Shown here: positions 11,643 to 22,089 of the stretch, in pieces | Numbering within the stretch: the first letter of the stretch is position 1 | Layout of the letters: every line of letters begins with the position of its first letter | DNA from: Perkinsus marinus ATCC 50983 | Lineage: Eukaryota; Perkinsozoa; Perkinsida; Perkinsidae | DNA length: 64,000 nt | Assembly (NCBI RefSeq): GCF_000006405.1 | Contig: NW_003209345.1 | Span: forward strand, 40,898 to 104,897 | Direction of reading: 5' to 3' | Notes under the pieces: generated by a model | The model's database searches: none | Seen by the model: only the letters and a program-made list of their open reading frames with translations | Told to the model about the DNA's origin: nothing | Program-made: the position numbers and the translations under genes

Positions 11643-11800
11643 TTTTCCTCCCCTGACTTACACGCTTAAATTCAGCGGGTAATCTCACGCACACCAGACC
11701 TTGTAATGATGACATATTGCCATAGTGCAAACCGACAAGCGTGTTATGATATATATAATAATCTCGCGACCAGACTGAACGCGTGACTCAAACACTTTTC
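11643..11800 (-). pseudogene. rRNA relic: start of LSU (28S) rRNA plus probable ITS2 tail
   Basis: Read on the minus strand, 11690-11643 gives GTGAGATTACCCGCTGAATT then TAAGC, the nearly invariant 5' end of eukaryotic LSU rRNA. Then comes a diverged GTGTAAGTCAGGGGAGGAAAA, where the usual sequence is ATATAAGTAAGCGGAGGAAAA. After that the similarity stops. The AT-rich minus-strand sequence just before it (about 11800-11691) is where ITS2 should be. No 5.8S is seen. The substitutions in a universally conserved stretch and the abrupt end mark a dead fragment rather than a working rDNA unit. Confidence 0.65.
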
Positions 11801-12001
11801 TGCATTTATCAATTGATTTGATGTAATGCGTTGAGGGGAGGTAGATAATGGAGTCGGTATCACAACCCCCGCGGGAGGAGCGTGTTGGAGTCCTCAAGCG
11901 ATTGTCGCCCGGTGACCAAGGTGGGATAGCACCAACAATGATTGTGGACGTGCATTGTGGACGTCATGGCATGATAATCTCGCCTTAGTCACTCTACAGC
12001 T

Positions 12002-12070
12002 TCATGATCCACCGAGTTATACTTGGTCTTCAACAATGTTGAAGACCACGTATAACTCGGTGGATCATGA
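12002..12070. repeat. Near-perfect 33-bp inverted repeat (snap-back hairpin)
   Basis: Arms at 12002-12034 and 12038-12070 pair over 33 bp with a single mismatch (12023/12049) around a 3-nt loop. It lies in non-coding DNA between the rRNA relic and HADH. It could be a tiny foldback element, a small-RNA precursor or the scar of a repair event. Confidence 0.85.
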
Positions 12071-12692
12071 TGTTGAATCAACATCATTATCCTCATATTG
12101 CTGGTGGCGCTGTGAGCTATTCTCATTCTGTGACAAGCCTCCAAGCATTGATCTTGAGTGCTGCCCATTGGTCACTGCACGACAGGGAGGAGACGCCTTA
12201 GGAAGTCGTCATCACACTTCATGGACTCTCACTGTCATTCGAGGTTCCTCGATATCCAACCACCTCTCGCTAGACCGATGTAGCGGTGGTACCAACTTGG
12301 TACTACCAAGCCTACATATCTAAGAAGTGTCATTTTTCTTACCCAGACTGAGAAGTCCAGTATTGCTTGAGCTAAGTAACGTTTCATGCTGGAATTTCAA
12401 CGGGGCTTAGATATAGTGATGAGCAAAGATAAACTGGAATGAATATTCGGAAGCATCACTCGTATATGGGAAGGAGCGGGAAACTCACACCCCACAACTG
12501 TGCAAATCTCGTAGGCGAATCATTTTAATCTCAACATTTCGTCTTGCCCCTGCCTTGGGACCAGTAACTCCACGACGGGCCGTGCTAAGGTGGTTACGTC
12601 AGAGCCTGCCACGCTATTGCATTGTCAACTTCATAATCCAAATCACTACGTACAAAGAAACAATCGCGCTATAAAATCATGGGATACCACGT

Positions 12693-12998
12693 TCAATATG
12701 TGTAAAAACCTTGCCCTGTCTTCTTCCCCAAGTGACCAGCGTCAACGTGCATTTGCAACAGAGGGGCAGGTCTATACCTGTGAATTACAGGCGAGGCATT
12801 CGGCAAAGAGTGACCGAGTATACGAAGGGTCGTACAGACCGCCATCGAATAACTCACTTCACATCAGCAAAGTCAGAAGAAGTGTGGCTTACTTATCGCC
12901 GAGCTCCCGGTGTAGAACTTGCATGATGAACAAGCAAGTGTCGAGGCCAATCAAGTCCGCAAGAGCTAGAGGACCAAGAGGAACGTTGGTGCCTGCGA

Positions 12999-13034
<36 letters not shown>

Positions 13035-14179
13035 TTCGATAGTTGACCCAGACACTCGTGTCTTGATCACAATAGGATACCCACCCAGCTTCATGATAGT
13101 GTCAATGTCTTCCTTACTCGACACACCATCCTGTAGGCAAATGATTGCCTCGTTGATGTATCTAAATATCACTAATCCACGCTTGCGGTATTATTGAAGG
13201 TGAATGAAGCTTTGACGAGGATTGAGCTCTCCGAATTACGGCATCAAAAGGCGGTTCGCGATGAAGCCAGGACGATCCAGACTGGTAGCGGCAGTCTTCC
13301 CCAGACTGGCAACGAAATCCAGGGTTGTGGCGTGCGTCGCATCCGATGTAGATAGACCTCGGATAACCTGAGAGTAGGTTCCACACTGGAGGCGGAGGGA
13401 CAGCAACTAACCTCTACAAGCTTCATAACAGGCACGGGGAGCATGAAGTGCGTGCCGATGACCTGTAGGAATCGTTGTTATTCTCACTCTCAGGGCTAAC
13501 CTGCATACCTTATCCTCCATGCCCTTGGCATAAGCAGCTATCTTGGTTATACTGATGCTGCTTGTGTTAGTACCGAGAATACACTGACAGAGGATGGACC
13601 ATCTCATGCCAACAACAACAACCTGTAGTTCACCTCTGGTTTCACGATCTCCGATAGCATCCCAAACAGGGGACCCTTCACAGCGATATTCTCTACGACT
13701 GCTTCAATGACCATATCGCATGAATCCAATGCCTAGGACATGTGCATCATAACAAGCTCTCACAGATGACTATCCGACCTGTTTCGACTCCACGGAGGCG
13801 AAAGATACCAGACTGTGGAAAGCAGTTACATCATCGGCTGACATTCGGCCTTTGGATATTTCCTTCCCCAACCAGCCCTGAGGGTCCATCAGACCATCAT
13901 ATGCCAAGATCGTCACCACATTGTGTAGTTACATTCTACGTGAATCTAACTTAGCGCCACATACCTCGACAAACTTCTCGGATTTTTTCAGAGCCTCCGC
14001 CGAGTTGTCCATCATCGTCACAGCACATTTACCATACCTACATCGTCCAGTACAGTTCGTTGTTGCTGTTGGCGTCACCTAGCAGCGACAATACCGATAC
14101 CGGTACCCATCTGGCCAGCCCCAATAACATTGAGACGGGAGATGGTGGAGTAGAGAGGACGAGTAAAGCGACTGAGCAT
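12693..14179 (-). CDS. HADH: 3-hydroxyacyl-CoA dehydrogenase, mitochondrial type (HADH)
   Basis: This enzyme oxidises L-3-hydroxyacyl-CoA with NAD+ in fatty-acid beta-oxidation. The start at 14179 gives [16 protein letters not shown], which looks like a mitochondrial presequence, then the Rossmann motif [18 protein letters not shown]. Exon 1 is 14079-14179 and exon 2 is 13965-14037 ([15 protein letters not shown]). Later exons carry [45 protein letters not shown] (catalytic His and Glu region), [41 protein letters not shown] and the family C-terminus [14 protein letters not shown], ending at 12693. The match covers the whole family length, about 290-300 residues. One intron near the C-terminus holds an 11-unit trinucleotide repeat. 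The first exons recur at 17808-18000. Exon boundaries between 13640 and 13960 were not fixed exactly. Confidence 0.9.
13000..13034. repeat. (GAT)n microsatellite inside an HADH intron
   Basis: About eleven GAT units in tandem. On the coding (minus) strand it reads as a CAT run placed just before the acceptor TTCGCAG, between the exons encoding DTIMKLG and [13 protein letters not shown]. Unspliced, it would encode a misleading poly-His stretch on the minus strand or poly-Asp on the plus strand. Confidence 0.9.
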
Positions 14180-14474
14180 CGTTAAACGACTGGAGATGAG
14201 CTAAGGCAAGCAGACCGATTCGGCGGTATAGGAGTGCAAGCTTGAGATGCATCCAGTAGTGACAATGTGCCCTCATGAGCTATCACTAGTGGCATAGCCA
14301 TGTAGCGCGATGGACATCCATATTGGTAATGCAACAACAAGAAAGAAAATACAGGAAAGCTATCGATATTCACTAACAATGCCAGTGCCCAGAGCCGGCC
14401 CAATATTCAGAGGCATACATAACATTCTCGAGACTCCTATACTCCTCGGGGGTGAGAATTCTGTATCTACGGCA

Positions 14475-14997
14475 TCATGACGATAAACGGAAATGTGAGA
14501 TGTCCGTAAATCCCCACTTGTTGGTAGACGGGTGAAGCCAGATGACCTGGTCGGGCTTGCATGCCTCTGGATCGCATCCCGCCTGCATGAGCCTCTGCTT
14601 GACTTGCTTGAAAGTGACTGTGTGGTGATGATCATCATCGTTATCTCTCAATNNNNNNNNNNNNNNNNNNNNNNNNNNNNNNNNNNNNNNNNNNNNNNNN
14701 NNNNNNNNNNNNNNNNNNNNNNNNNNNNNNNNNNNNNNNNNNNNNNNNNNNNGAAGCCGTGAGTTTGCATTAACGGCAAACACTCCGTGGTCACCTCCTC
14801 ACTAATTCGTCCCATGTTGAGATTATATCTTCACCGATTCGGTCCAGTTTGGTAGCCTTAAGGAGGCTGGGAAGACTGCGCCTACAGTAGTGTGACTACA
14901 TGCGGCACAGAAGACGATCAGGCTCCGTAGATCAATGCCAGCAGCCGAATAGATGAGTATATGCCTACCATATCAACATCATATCATGGCTCAGCGC
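14475..14997 (-). CDS. Fatty-acid transport protein / very-long-chain acyl-CoA synthetase, copy 1 (broken by assembly gap)
   Basis: The C-terminal exon (14475-14652) encodes HTVTFKQVKQRLMQAGCDPE, nearly identical to copy 2 at 18465-18600. The N-terminal region (14753-14997) matches 21777-22021. Everything between is hidden by the N run at 14653-14752. Where copy 2 ends NK-stop, copy 1 has a TGG codon and reads on for 15 residues (WGFTDISHFRLSS...) to a stop at 14475. Whether this copy is a working gene cannot be judged without the missing sequence. Confidence 0.6.
14653..14752. other. Assembly gap (100 N)
   Basis: Exactly 100 N, the usual placeholder for a gap of unknown size. Comparison with copy 2 suggests that about 3.2 kb of FATP coding and intron sequence (equivalent to 18603-21776) is missing here. 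Confidence 0.98.
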
Positions 14998-15532
14998 CAA
15001 GAAGTGGTCCAATCCCAAGAACGAGAGATAGCCCAAGCTAGCCGAACCGATGCTCCTTCCACTAGGTAAATCGAGCTCCCACATAGAATCCAAGCAAAGG
15101 GGGAACAAAAGAGCGCCGTTTCGGGTGCGAGAGCTCCCGCATCGAACTCGAGTCGACTACGACTCCGCTCCATGAACGACTCGTACGAGGTTGGACCACT
15201 GAGACATCACTATAATCCTCAATGGATGTCGACAGCAAAAGTAGGTATCTCATGAGATGAGGACATTAACTGTATGAACTGGCAAATACGCTGCCCATGA
15301 TGGCATGACTCTAGTCATGATAATCTGGGCATCCGATATATTATCCTATCCGTTGTAATCCTTGACTATAACACCACAAGAACTATATGTTCAAGGGCGC
15401 ACCCGACCGAGAAGTGAAAAGGGTGCGATGTATTGAGTGGTACCGTCGTGATTATAAAAGTAGAGAAATATGATACCATCAACCTCTCTGACAGGCTCTC
15501 TTGCCTGTGTGGAAAACAGCTCAAGCTGTGAG
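14998..15532. other. Non-coding interval in duplication copy 1
   Basis: The first part (to about 15060) is shared with copy 2 and includes an ATG-led plus frame (MAQRQEVVQSQERE...) that also exists at 22009. It lies directly upstream of the FATP start, so it is more likely upstream sequence than a gene. The rest shows nothing recognisable. Confidence 0.4.
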
Positions 15533-16360
15533 CTACTGAATCTGGATATCGGCACAGTTCCAGAACTGTTCACCATTCCTGGTCCGGGCACAGTTATCCT
15601 TATGCGAGTTAGACTGATCCCACGAAGAGTCCAGGTTAGGGTACTCCTTCTTAAACTTAGCGAAGTATTCCCTATACCCCTCCACTAGACAGGAGTTGCC
15701 AGTTATCCAGTTCCATTGGATAGTACAGCCAGAACAAGTGAGATTTTCTGGCAACTTGAAGGTCATCCTATACTTCATTCCGTCAGTACCAAAGTTAGGT
15801 GGAGGCAGATACCATCTTTCTGGATGCTCACTGTCTAGTGGTTGGCAGTCGTAATTGCTGGCGTCGATATTCGTAGCATTACGGCAGTCAGAGCGGGTTT
15901 TAGGATCGGGTCTCACGAGAAGATTCTTGTTGAGGCAGTCTTGACCAGTCTTCTGGGTCGAGTACTTCTCACCGTTTAATCCACCCTCACAGATACGGAA
16001 CTCGAAGTGACCCCAATGATGGACGGTCAAGTGTATTTCGATGTCGATATTGTGACCATGAGTGTAAGTAGCCATAACTGGACCCTGTTGCATGTATGGT
16101 TGTTGGCTAAGAGGTGATAGACTACTCCCAGCCCCTTCAAAAGGATCGCCACACAAGCCGTGAGTGCCTTCCGCATCGTGATTATCAGGGAAAGGGGCGT
16201 TCTTAGCTTGGATCCGACCAACAACCCCGACACTGTTACCAGACTGAGGACCATAGCCATTCTTTGGACCAGGCACAGCATTCCTGGCCTGGGGGCTTGA
16301 TATCCAACCATGACCACTAACAATGGCGATGATAGAGGAGATGAGGACAACCTTGGGCAT
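15533..16360 (-). CDS. AA15-family lytic polysaccharide monooxygenase, copy 1
   Basis: LPMOs are secreted copper enzymes that cut chitin or cellulose oxidatively. The single-exon frame gives 275 residues if it starts at 16360 (MPKVVLISSIIAIVSG), which is a signal peptide. Cleavage after SG leaves His1 of the copper brace (HGWISSPQARN). Family motifs follow in order: GLCGDPFEG near residue 72; GHNIDIEIHLTVHHWGHFEF near 105, with the second brace His; CTIQWNWITGN near 205; and WNCADIQIQ at the C-terminus. This is the AA15 pattern (PF03067-like) known from insects and other eukaryotes. An in-frame ATG lies at 16411, but starting there would bury the signal peptide. There is no carbohydrate-binding module. 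The substrate is not predictable; chitin or cellulose is likely. Confidence 0.9.
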   Translation of the reverse strand: MPKVVLISSIIAIVSGHGWISSPQARNAVPGPKNGYGPQSGNSVGVVGRIQAKNAPFPDNHDAEGTHGLCGDPFEGAGSSLSPLSQQPYMQQGPVMATYTHGHNIDIEIHLTVHHWGHFEFRICEGGLNGEKYSTQKTGQDCLNKNLLVRPDPKTRSDCRNATNIDASNYDCQPLDSEHPERWYLPPPNFGTDGMKYRMTFKLPENLTCSGCTIQWNWITGNSCLVEGYREYFAKFKKEYPNLDSSWDQSNSHKDNCARTRNGEQFWNCADIQIQ

Positions 16361-16411
16361 AGTAAACGAATACACTGCTGTAAGCTCAAATACACCATCG
16401 TGTTGATCCAT

Positions 16412-17807
16412 TCAGTCTACTTTCTCCCCCATGAATGAATACTATCGTCTCAATCAACTCGAGTTCGATACGACAGCTGTGCTTGCGTAAACTATTGGAG
16501 GAATCGGATTCGTCTCCGGCCATATAGGGAACGCAAGGGTGGTCGATGGATCAAACTCGAGCTAACTAATCTACTTCACTTGAGCAAATGGACTCAAAGG
16601 AATGCTTTGCACGCATGCCTACGTCCCTAACTGGAACACGAAGACGGCAAGCTACCTCAGACTCGAAGAGAGCTTGCGGGCACTTGCTGAGCCCTCGAGC
16701 CAATTCGAGAGGTCCTTGGTGTGATTATGAGGGTTAGCTTGTTAACACAAGTTAAATGCCGATACGAAGGGCGCGTCAATAAGGAGCACGAGGAGCACCT
16801 AAACGAACACCGATGCGCATGAAAGAGTCGACGCAGCGCTTCAATAAAGCTAAGATCATGGTTATTGCCATTGGATAAAACGAACTCGAAAACTTTACCA
16901 TCAACTCATCTGAGAGCAATCGGTCATGATCGTAGATCGCTGAAACGCCAAGTTGAGTATGCGGTAAAAATGCATGGTTCGGGGATAGATCATCCGCGGG
17001 TGAGACGCGCGGGCTGTCGGGAATAAGCGGAGCGAAGCTCGCATAAAATGGTAAGGAGGGTGCGATAAGGTGCATAAAGTACCCCCCGAGCAGTCTTACG
17101 GCACCTTGCGTAAGGATCGCAAGGAGGGGCCCAAAAATGCCTCCTATGAAATCGCCTTACATGAGGAGGCCCTCCTTGCACCTTGTAGGATAAGGAGCCT
17201 TACGGTGAGGAGCCTCATGCCACCTTACCTTACGCCAACCCCCCCAAATCGTAAGGATGTGAAAGCGACTTGCCATGAAACCGTAAGGTACCTTACAATT
17301 TTCGCTCCTTATGATGGCTTGTGAAATAGGCCCCAGGGTGCGTCGCGAAACGACCCGTGCGAGCGAATACCGCCGCAGCGTTACAGAACCAGCTGGCGTG
17401 TGCCGTGTATGACTCATTTCCCGGGAGCAAGCAATGGTTGGGCGACCGTGCGCGGCGTCGCATCGCCGGCGCGCACCCGCCGTCCCGCAACTGGCGCGGC
17501 ACCAGCAGAGGCGATCGTCGGACTAACTCGATGCTTCGTGGGCTGAGAGCCGTAGACACCTTCTGTCTTCCATCCCACCAGACCCATCTGCCCAGGAGTG
17601 GGATATTAAATCTCCGACGACGAGTAGGAATACACTACCAAGTATCGGCCGAGCTCGGAGGCAAGGGGAATAATCTCCTCGAGAATATAGGCGGGTACGA
17701 GACTCGTATAATGGAACTGAAGGCAGAAGTTGACAGGAGCAGGAAGGCTTCGGCCACCTTTCTCCGCCCACTACTTGAGAGACGCCTGTGGAAGGTTTCA
17801 TCATTCC
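16412..17807. other. Spacer between the duplication copies, with two odd blocks
   Basis: No gene is supported. 17050-17330 is packed with CGTAAGG and CCTTACG words in both orientations, including the perfect palindrome GTAAGGTACCTTAC at 17283-17296. 17335-17525 is a GC-rich block whose composition is unlike the rest; its plus frame (ALQNQLACAVYDSFPG...) has no recognised family. Copy 2 begins at about 17808. Confidence 0.5.
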
Positions 17808-18000
17808 GCCGAGTTGTCCATCATCGTTGCAGCACACTTACCATACCTACATTGTCGAGTACAGTTCGCTGTTGCTGTTGGCATCACCTAGTGGTGACAA
17901 TACCGATACCGGTACCCATCTGGCCAGCCCCAATAACATTGAGACGGGAGATGGTGGAGTAGAGAGGACGAGTAAAGCGACTGAGCATCGTTAAACGACT
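17808..18000 (-). pseudogene. HADH fragment (exon 1 and part of exon 2), truncated by duplication
   Basis: The minus strand from 18000 repeats the HADH start [16 protein letters not shown] and the Rossmann motif almost base for base, then intron 1 and the beginning of exon 2 (TMMDNSA). Similarity ends at about 17808, where unrelated sequence begins. Only about 50 codons of the roughly 300-residue enzyme are present, so it cannot encode the dehydrogenase. The promoter region is included and might still be transcribed. Confidence 0.85.
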
Positions 18001-18151
18001 GGAGATGAGCTAGGGCAAGCAGACCGACTTACAAGTGCGGAAATGCGACACTCGATAATTTCATCAAGCTTGAGCTCAATGACAGGATACTCGCATGGCA
18101 ACCAGATAGTACGAATTTGAGGTGCACCAACTTGTGTTGATGCTTCCTTAT

Positions 18152-18190
18152 GGTGTGTTATTAGTAGTATCATATTACTGATAACACACC
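18152..18190. repeat. Inverted repeat, 10-bp arms
   Basis: GGTGTGTTAT at 18152-18161 and ATAACACACC at 18181-18190 pair exactly around a 19-nt loop. It sits in the interval between the HADH fragment and the FATP 3' end. The role is unknown. Confidence 0.6.
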
Positions 18191-18464
18191 TTGAGAGACC
18201 ATATTACTAATATGAAGAACCATCAAGATGGACTCCCATTATGGGAGTTTTATATTGGTAATGCAACAGGGGAAACACATATAACAAGAAAGATACCAAT
18301 AACTACCAAGAAATGCCGCTGTTTAAAATTAGCTGAATGGAGGCATATATTCAGATTCTCGATGTTAACATCATGGCCCCGAGACTCCTATACTCCTCGG
18401 GCGTGAGAACTCTGTATCTACGGCATCATGACGATAAACGGAAATGTGAGATCTCCGTATATAT

Positions 18465-21400
18465 TCACTTGTTGGTAGACGGGTGAAGCCAGATGACCTG
18501 GTCGGGCTTGCATGCCTCTGGATCGCATCCCGCCTGCATAAGCCTCTGCTTAACTTGCTTAAAGGTGACTGTGTGGTGATCATCATCATCGTCATTTCTC
18601 AATATACGAACCTGGGGGTAACCAGGGGAAAATACAAGACGTTATGAAGTCGAATAGTTCCAACAGGGAATCGTGTCGAAGTGGAATCTCCAACCCATGA
18701 ATCGCATCCCTTGAATGGTCAACCCGAAACACCGAAACAGGTATTCAGTGGAGTACCAACGAACTCTAATCCCAATACATGTATATAAACCCAGCGAAAG
18801 GTTATGTTATATTTCGAACAAACTTCGGTATCCGAGGGCATACAGAGAGCGGGCGAATTTGGATGACTCACGAACAAGGGCATAGAGAATGGTGGAAGGC
18901 GTGCTTGAAGGAAAAGTCTGAAGAGGTCCCAGCTTTCCTCGTTGAAGGGGTGGAGGCCCTTTGAAGACTCATCTGAAGATATCATCACCATCAGCTTCAA
19001 CGCGCCCAGCGAATTACTACTAGAAGTGTTCTCCTCCAGCCTGATAGCAGCCATGCAACCCCGACCATCGGGCTCACCAGGCACCTTCACGCCGTACCTT
19101 GAGTGATACTTGGGGTCATACCATCTCAGCCGTTAATGGCTACACATTAACCTCAGCAATGCCTGGGTAATGGGATATGACCTCCGATACCTCCATGGTG
19201 GAGACATTCTCGCCTTTCCACCTAATACAGACTTACCTCATATACACAGGACAAGGACTCACCTGAATGTATCGCCAATCCTATCGATGAAATAGAAACG
19301 ACCTCGACGATCCTTCCGCAGAAGATCTCCAGTTCGGAAGTAGCGATCACCCGGTACAAATGCATTGGTGACGATCTGATAAGCGAATCGAGCTAGGCCC
19401 CATACACGTATTGGGAAGTGTTCAACAAAGCATGGCGACCAAGGTGATTACTTTCTGATCGGTGGATTTCTTGTCTGTGTAGCCAGCGAAGGAGGATTCC
19501 GGTCGGCCCTCCCTTATAGGCATAAGGAGCTCTCCAGGTTCATCTACAGCATACCACAAGCTAGAACATCGGTATCGACAACAGAGCAGAAGAGAATGCA
19601 GCAACAACGATGACTACTTGTCCTAGCTTCAACACAGAAGCCCTTTCCATTCCTCTCCAAGGTTTCTTGCTCTACATTGAATCTACCGACAGACAGCACG
19701 TACGAATGATGCTGTAGCAGGCAGGTTACTTTGCCAGTTTGTACCCAAGAGCTTTACTGATAATAAGCCCTTGGATTCCCACCGCACCCCGATCTCCAAT
19801 GTTGGTGGCTGAAGAAGGGGCATTTTCTAACCCGAGCAGCAGCCCAGAGTGGAGACTTACAAATATTTACCAGCCCACCGTTGCCCTCTGTAGCACCATA
19901 GAATTCGACCACTTGTGGAATTCCGAGCAGATCCAGGAAAGGCCCCCAAATCTGAGCACGCATGGAAACATATAACGGCATTAGAATTGATAGCCTCCGG
20001 TTCTGAGGCGGACCATGAAGTAATCATCTTCTCTATTACGTCTGGCCTCAAGCCGTTGCCGAAAGCAACACGAAGATGATGAGATCGATAGAGGGGATCA
20101 TTGGGCCGCTGCCTAGCGGCCACCACGAGGTACCGACAGATCTCCCCGATGTAGTGTGCAACTGTACACCTGGAGGATGATGGAGAGGGGTTGCGGTGAG
20201 TCGAAGAGCAATGACCCTATCATAGGGATAACGACTACTGGGGCCGAATGAAAGCTTCCAATCGAACCGATGCGTGTAGCCGAACAGGCTGATGACTCTC
20301 TCGATCGAGAGGAAGATTAGCAGATGGAATGGGAGCTCGAAAGGGGAGTTGCTTGTCATCTTCAACGGGTCTTTTTGGTCGAGAACTCCCAACATAAAAT
20401 TGACGTGACTATCTCCCTTAAAGGGAGTCCCTTTCAGCGAACACTCACTTGTATCGGTTGATATCTTGCCAGAACCTTCTCACAGAAAAGTGTCGGGCGA
20501 GCGCAATTGTGCATCCGGTATGAATAGCTGCACCAATCGCGAGCGCACCACCAGAGGAGTGGAAGAGAGGCAAGCACATGTAACTGAAGTGGACTCGTGA
20601 ATAGGACAACTTTTACAGATGGTCGGTAGTTACATGACATCAGTCTCTGTTAGAGAGGTGCTTGCTGCCATAAAGGAGCCAAAGGCCCACATCCTCCAAT
20701 GAGTGATGGCTGCTGCTTTAGGCATACCCTACAAATGGTTACTTATAACAAAGGAACACATCTCGTAATGATCATCATAACCCACCGTAGTGCCGGAGGT
20801 ATAGATATAGCCAAACACACTCATCATGGTAACAACACTTCTGCGATATTCTTCGGTCCTGGCTGGGCGCGTAGTAGCTGCGCCGGGGAACCTGCATGCT
20901 GCACTAGTGGTATTGGAATGCGTCCGTAGACGGCTCACTCTTGATTCAAGGCCTCAATAGTTAAGCATGTCGCCCCTGCCACCGGAGTCTCTAGGGAGTC
21001 CCACTGTAGTAAGCGCCTACGAAGAGCTTGGGGACGAGAGATATAGGTTCCCTACACTCCGGCATTCTTAGCCCGAATTAAAGCTCCTGCAGATGCCATC
21101 TAGAAGGGTGGAGGAATGGGAAGCAGGGAACATGTGCTGGGTTTCACCTCGGCAGATGATTCGGCATCAAAAATGACCAAATCGGCTGCGGCACTGTCGA
21201 TGGCACAGGCCAATGCATTAGACTTGATACTAGAATTAACAAATGCCGCCTGAGGAAGTTTACATCCGTCGTCATGCGGAGATCCGTACACTCACTTTAA
21301 CACCAGCTTTAGCAGCTGCTAGCCACCAACATACGAAATCAGGCTTGTTAGCCATGACCAAGGCTAGACAAGACAAACCTGGCTGAAGGCCGACATGCTC

Positions 21401-21994
21401 CGACAGGTACCTTAGCAGAACGTCTCCATCCCTACCCAAAGGTGGCTTAGCTATCTCACCAGCACATGAGATTAGACAGTTCATCGACGTCTGCGAAGGT
21501 CATACGCCTGCCTTCGAATATCATAAAAACGTTATTCCCGTATCTTGACAAGAATTCGCTGAACTTACGAGCATTCGCGAGCATGAAAGGGCCCTCGAGA
21601 TAGAATCTTCGACAATCTCCACTAATTCGTGAGTGATCCTATCCATAAGGGGACGCCAATTCTCTTCATGAGACGGTGATATCCAAGTACAAGTGTGGCA
21701 TATGACGCAGTCTGGCCTCATCCTGCTGGTATTTCTTTGAAACGTGCACACTATTTAACAATACGGATCGGCATAGAAGCCGTGAGTTTGCATTCACGGC
21801 AAACACTTCGTGGTCACCTCCTCACTGATTCGTCCCATGTTGAGATTATATCTTCACCGATTCGGTCCAGTTTGGTAGCCTTAAGGAGGCTGGGAAGACT
21901 GCGCCTACAGTAGTGTGACTACATGCGGCACAGAAGACGATCAGGCTCCGTAGATCAATGCCAGCAGCCGAATAGATGAGTATATGCCTACCAT
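18465..21994 (-). CDS. Fatty-acid transport protein / very-long-chain acyl-CoA synthetase (SLC27-like), copy 2
   Basis: Members activate long- or very-long-chain fatty acids to acyl-CoA at membranes and promote uptake. The gene has many small exons. Clear family blocks, N to C: VFMIFEGRRMTFADVDELS (about 21500), GLQPGLSCLALVMANKPDFV followed by CWWLAAAKAG (about 21350), the AMP-binding signature VVEFYGATEGNGGLVNI (about 19890), FVPGDRYFRTGDLLRKDRRG and RFYFIDRIGDTFR (about 19300), WKGENVSTMEV and VKVPGEPDGRGCMAAI (about 19200-19060), and VTFKQVKQRLMQAGCDPE before the stop at 18465. A hydrophobic start (MVGIYSSIRLLALIYGA) at 21994 is the best start candidate but its splicing is not fixed. It sits between the HADH fragment and the LPMO gene. 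Confidence 0.82.
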
Positions 21995-22089
21995 ATCAAC
22001 ATCATATCATGGCTCAGCGCCAAGAAGTGGTCCAATCCCAAGAACGAGAGATAGCCCAAGCTAGCCAAACCGATGCTCCTTCCACTTGG

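Larger units (their letters stand above)
14000..16360. repeat. Segmental duplication, copy 1 (HADH 5' end - FATP - LPMO)
   Basis: Sequence from about 14000 to 14215 recurs at 17810-18025. 14405-14652 recurs at 18380-18602. 14753-15060 recurs at 21777-22085, and 15533-16360 recurs as the LPMO gene at 23388-24209. Order and orientation are kept. The only large missing piece in this copy falls at the N gap, so that gap hides roughly the middle 3 kb of the FATP gene unless it was deleted. Non-coding segments between the shared blocks differ in length. Confidence 0.85.

Noticed and set aside
12590-13042. 150-residue plus-strand frame ending in a poly-Asp run
   Set aside because: It is antisense to HADH exons and its poly-Asp tail is the intronic GAT microsatellite.
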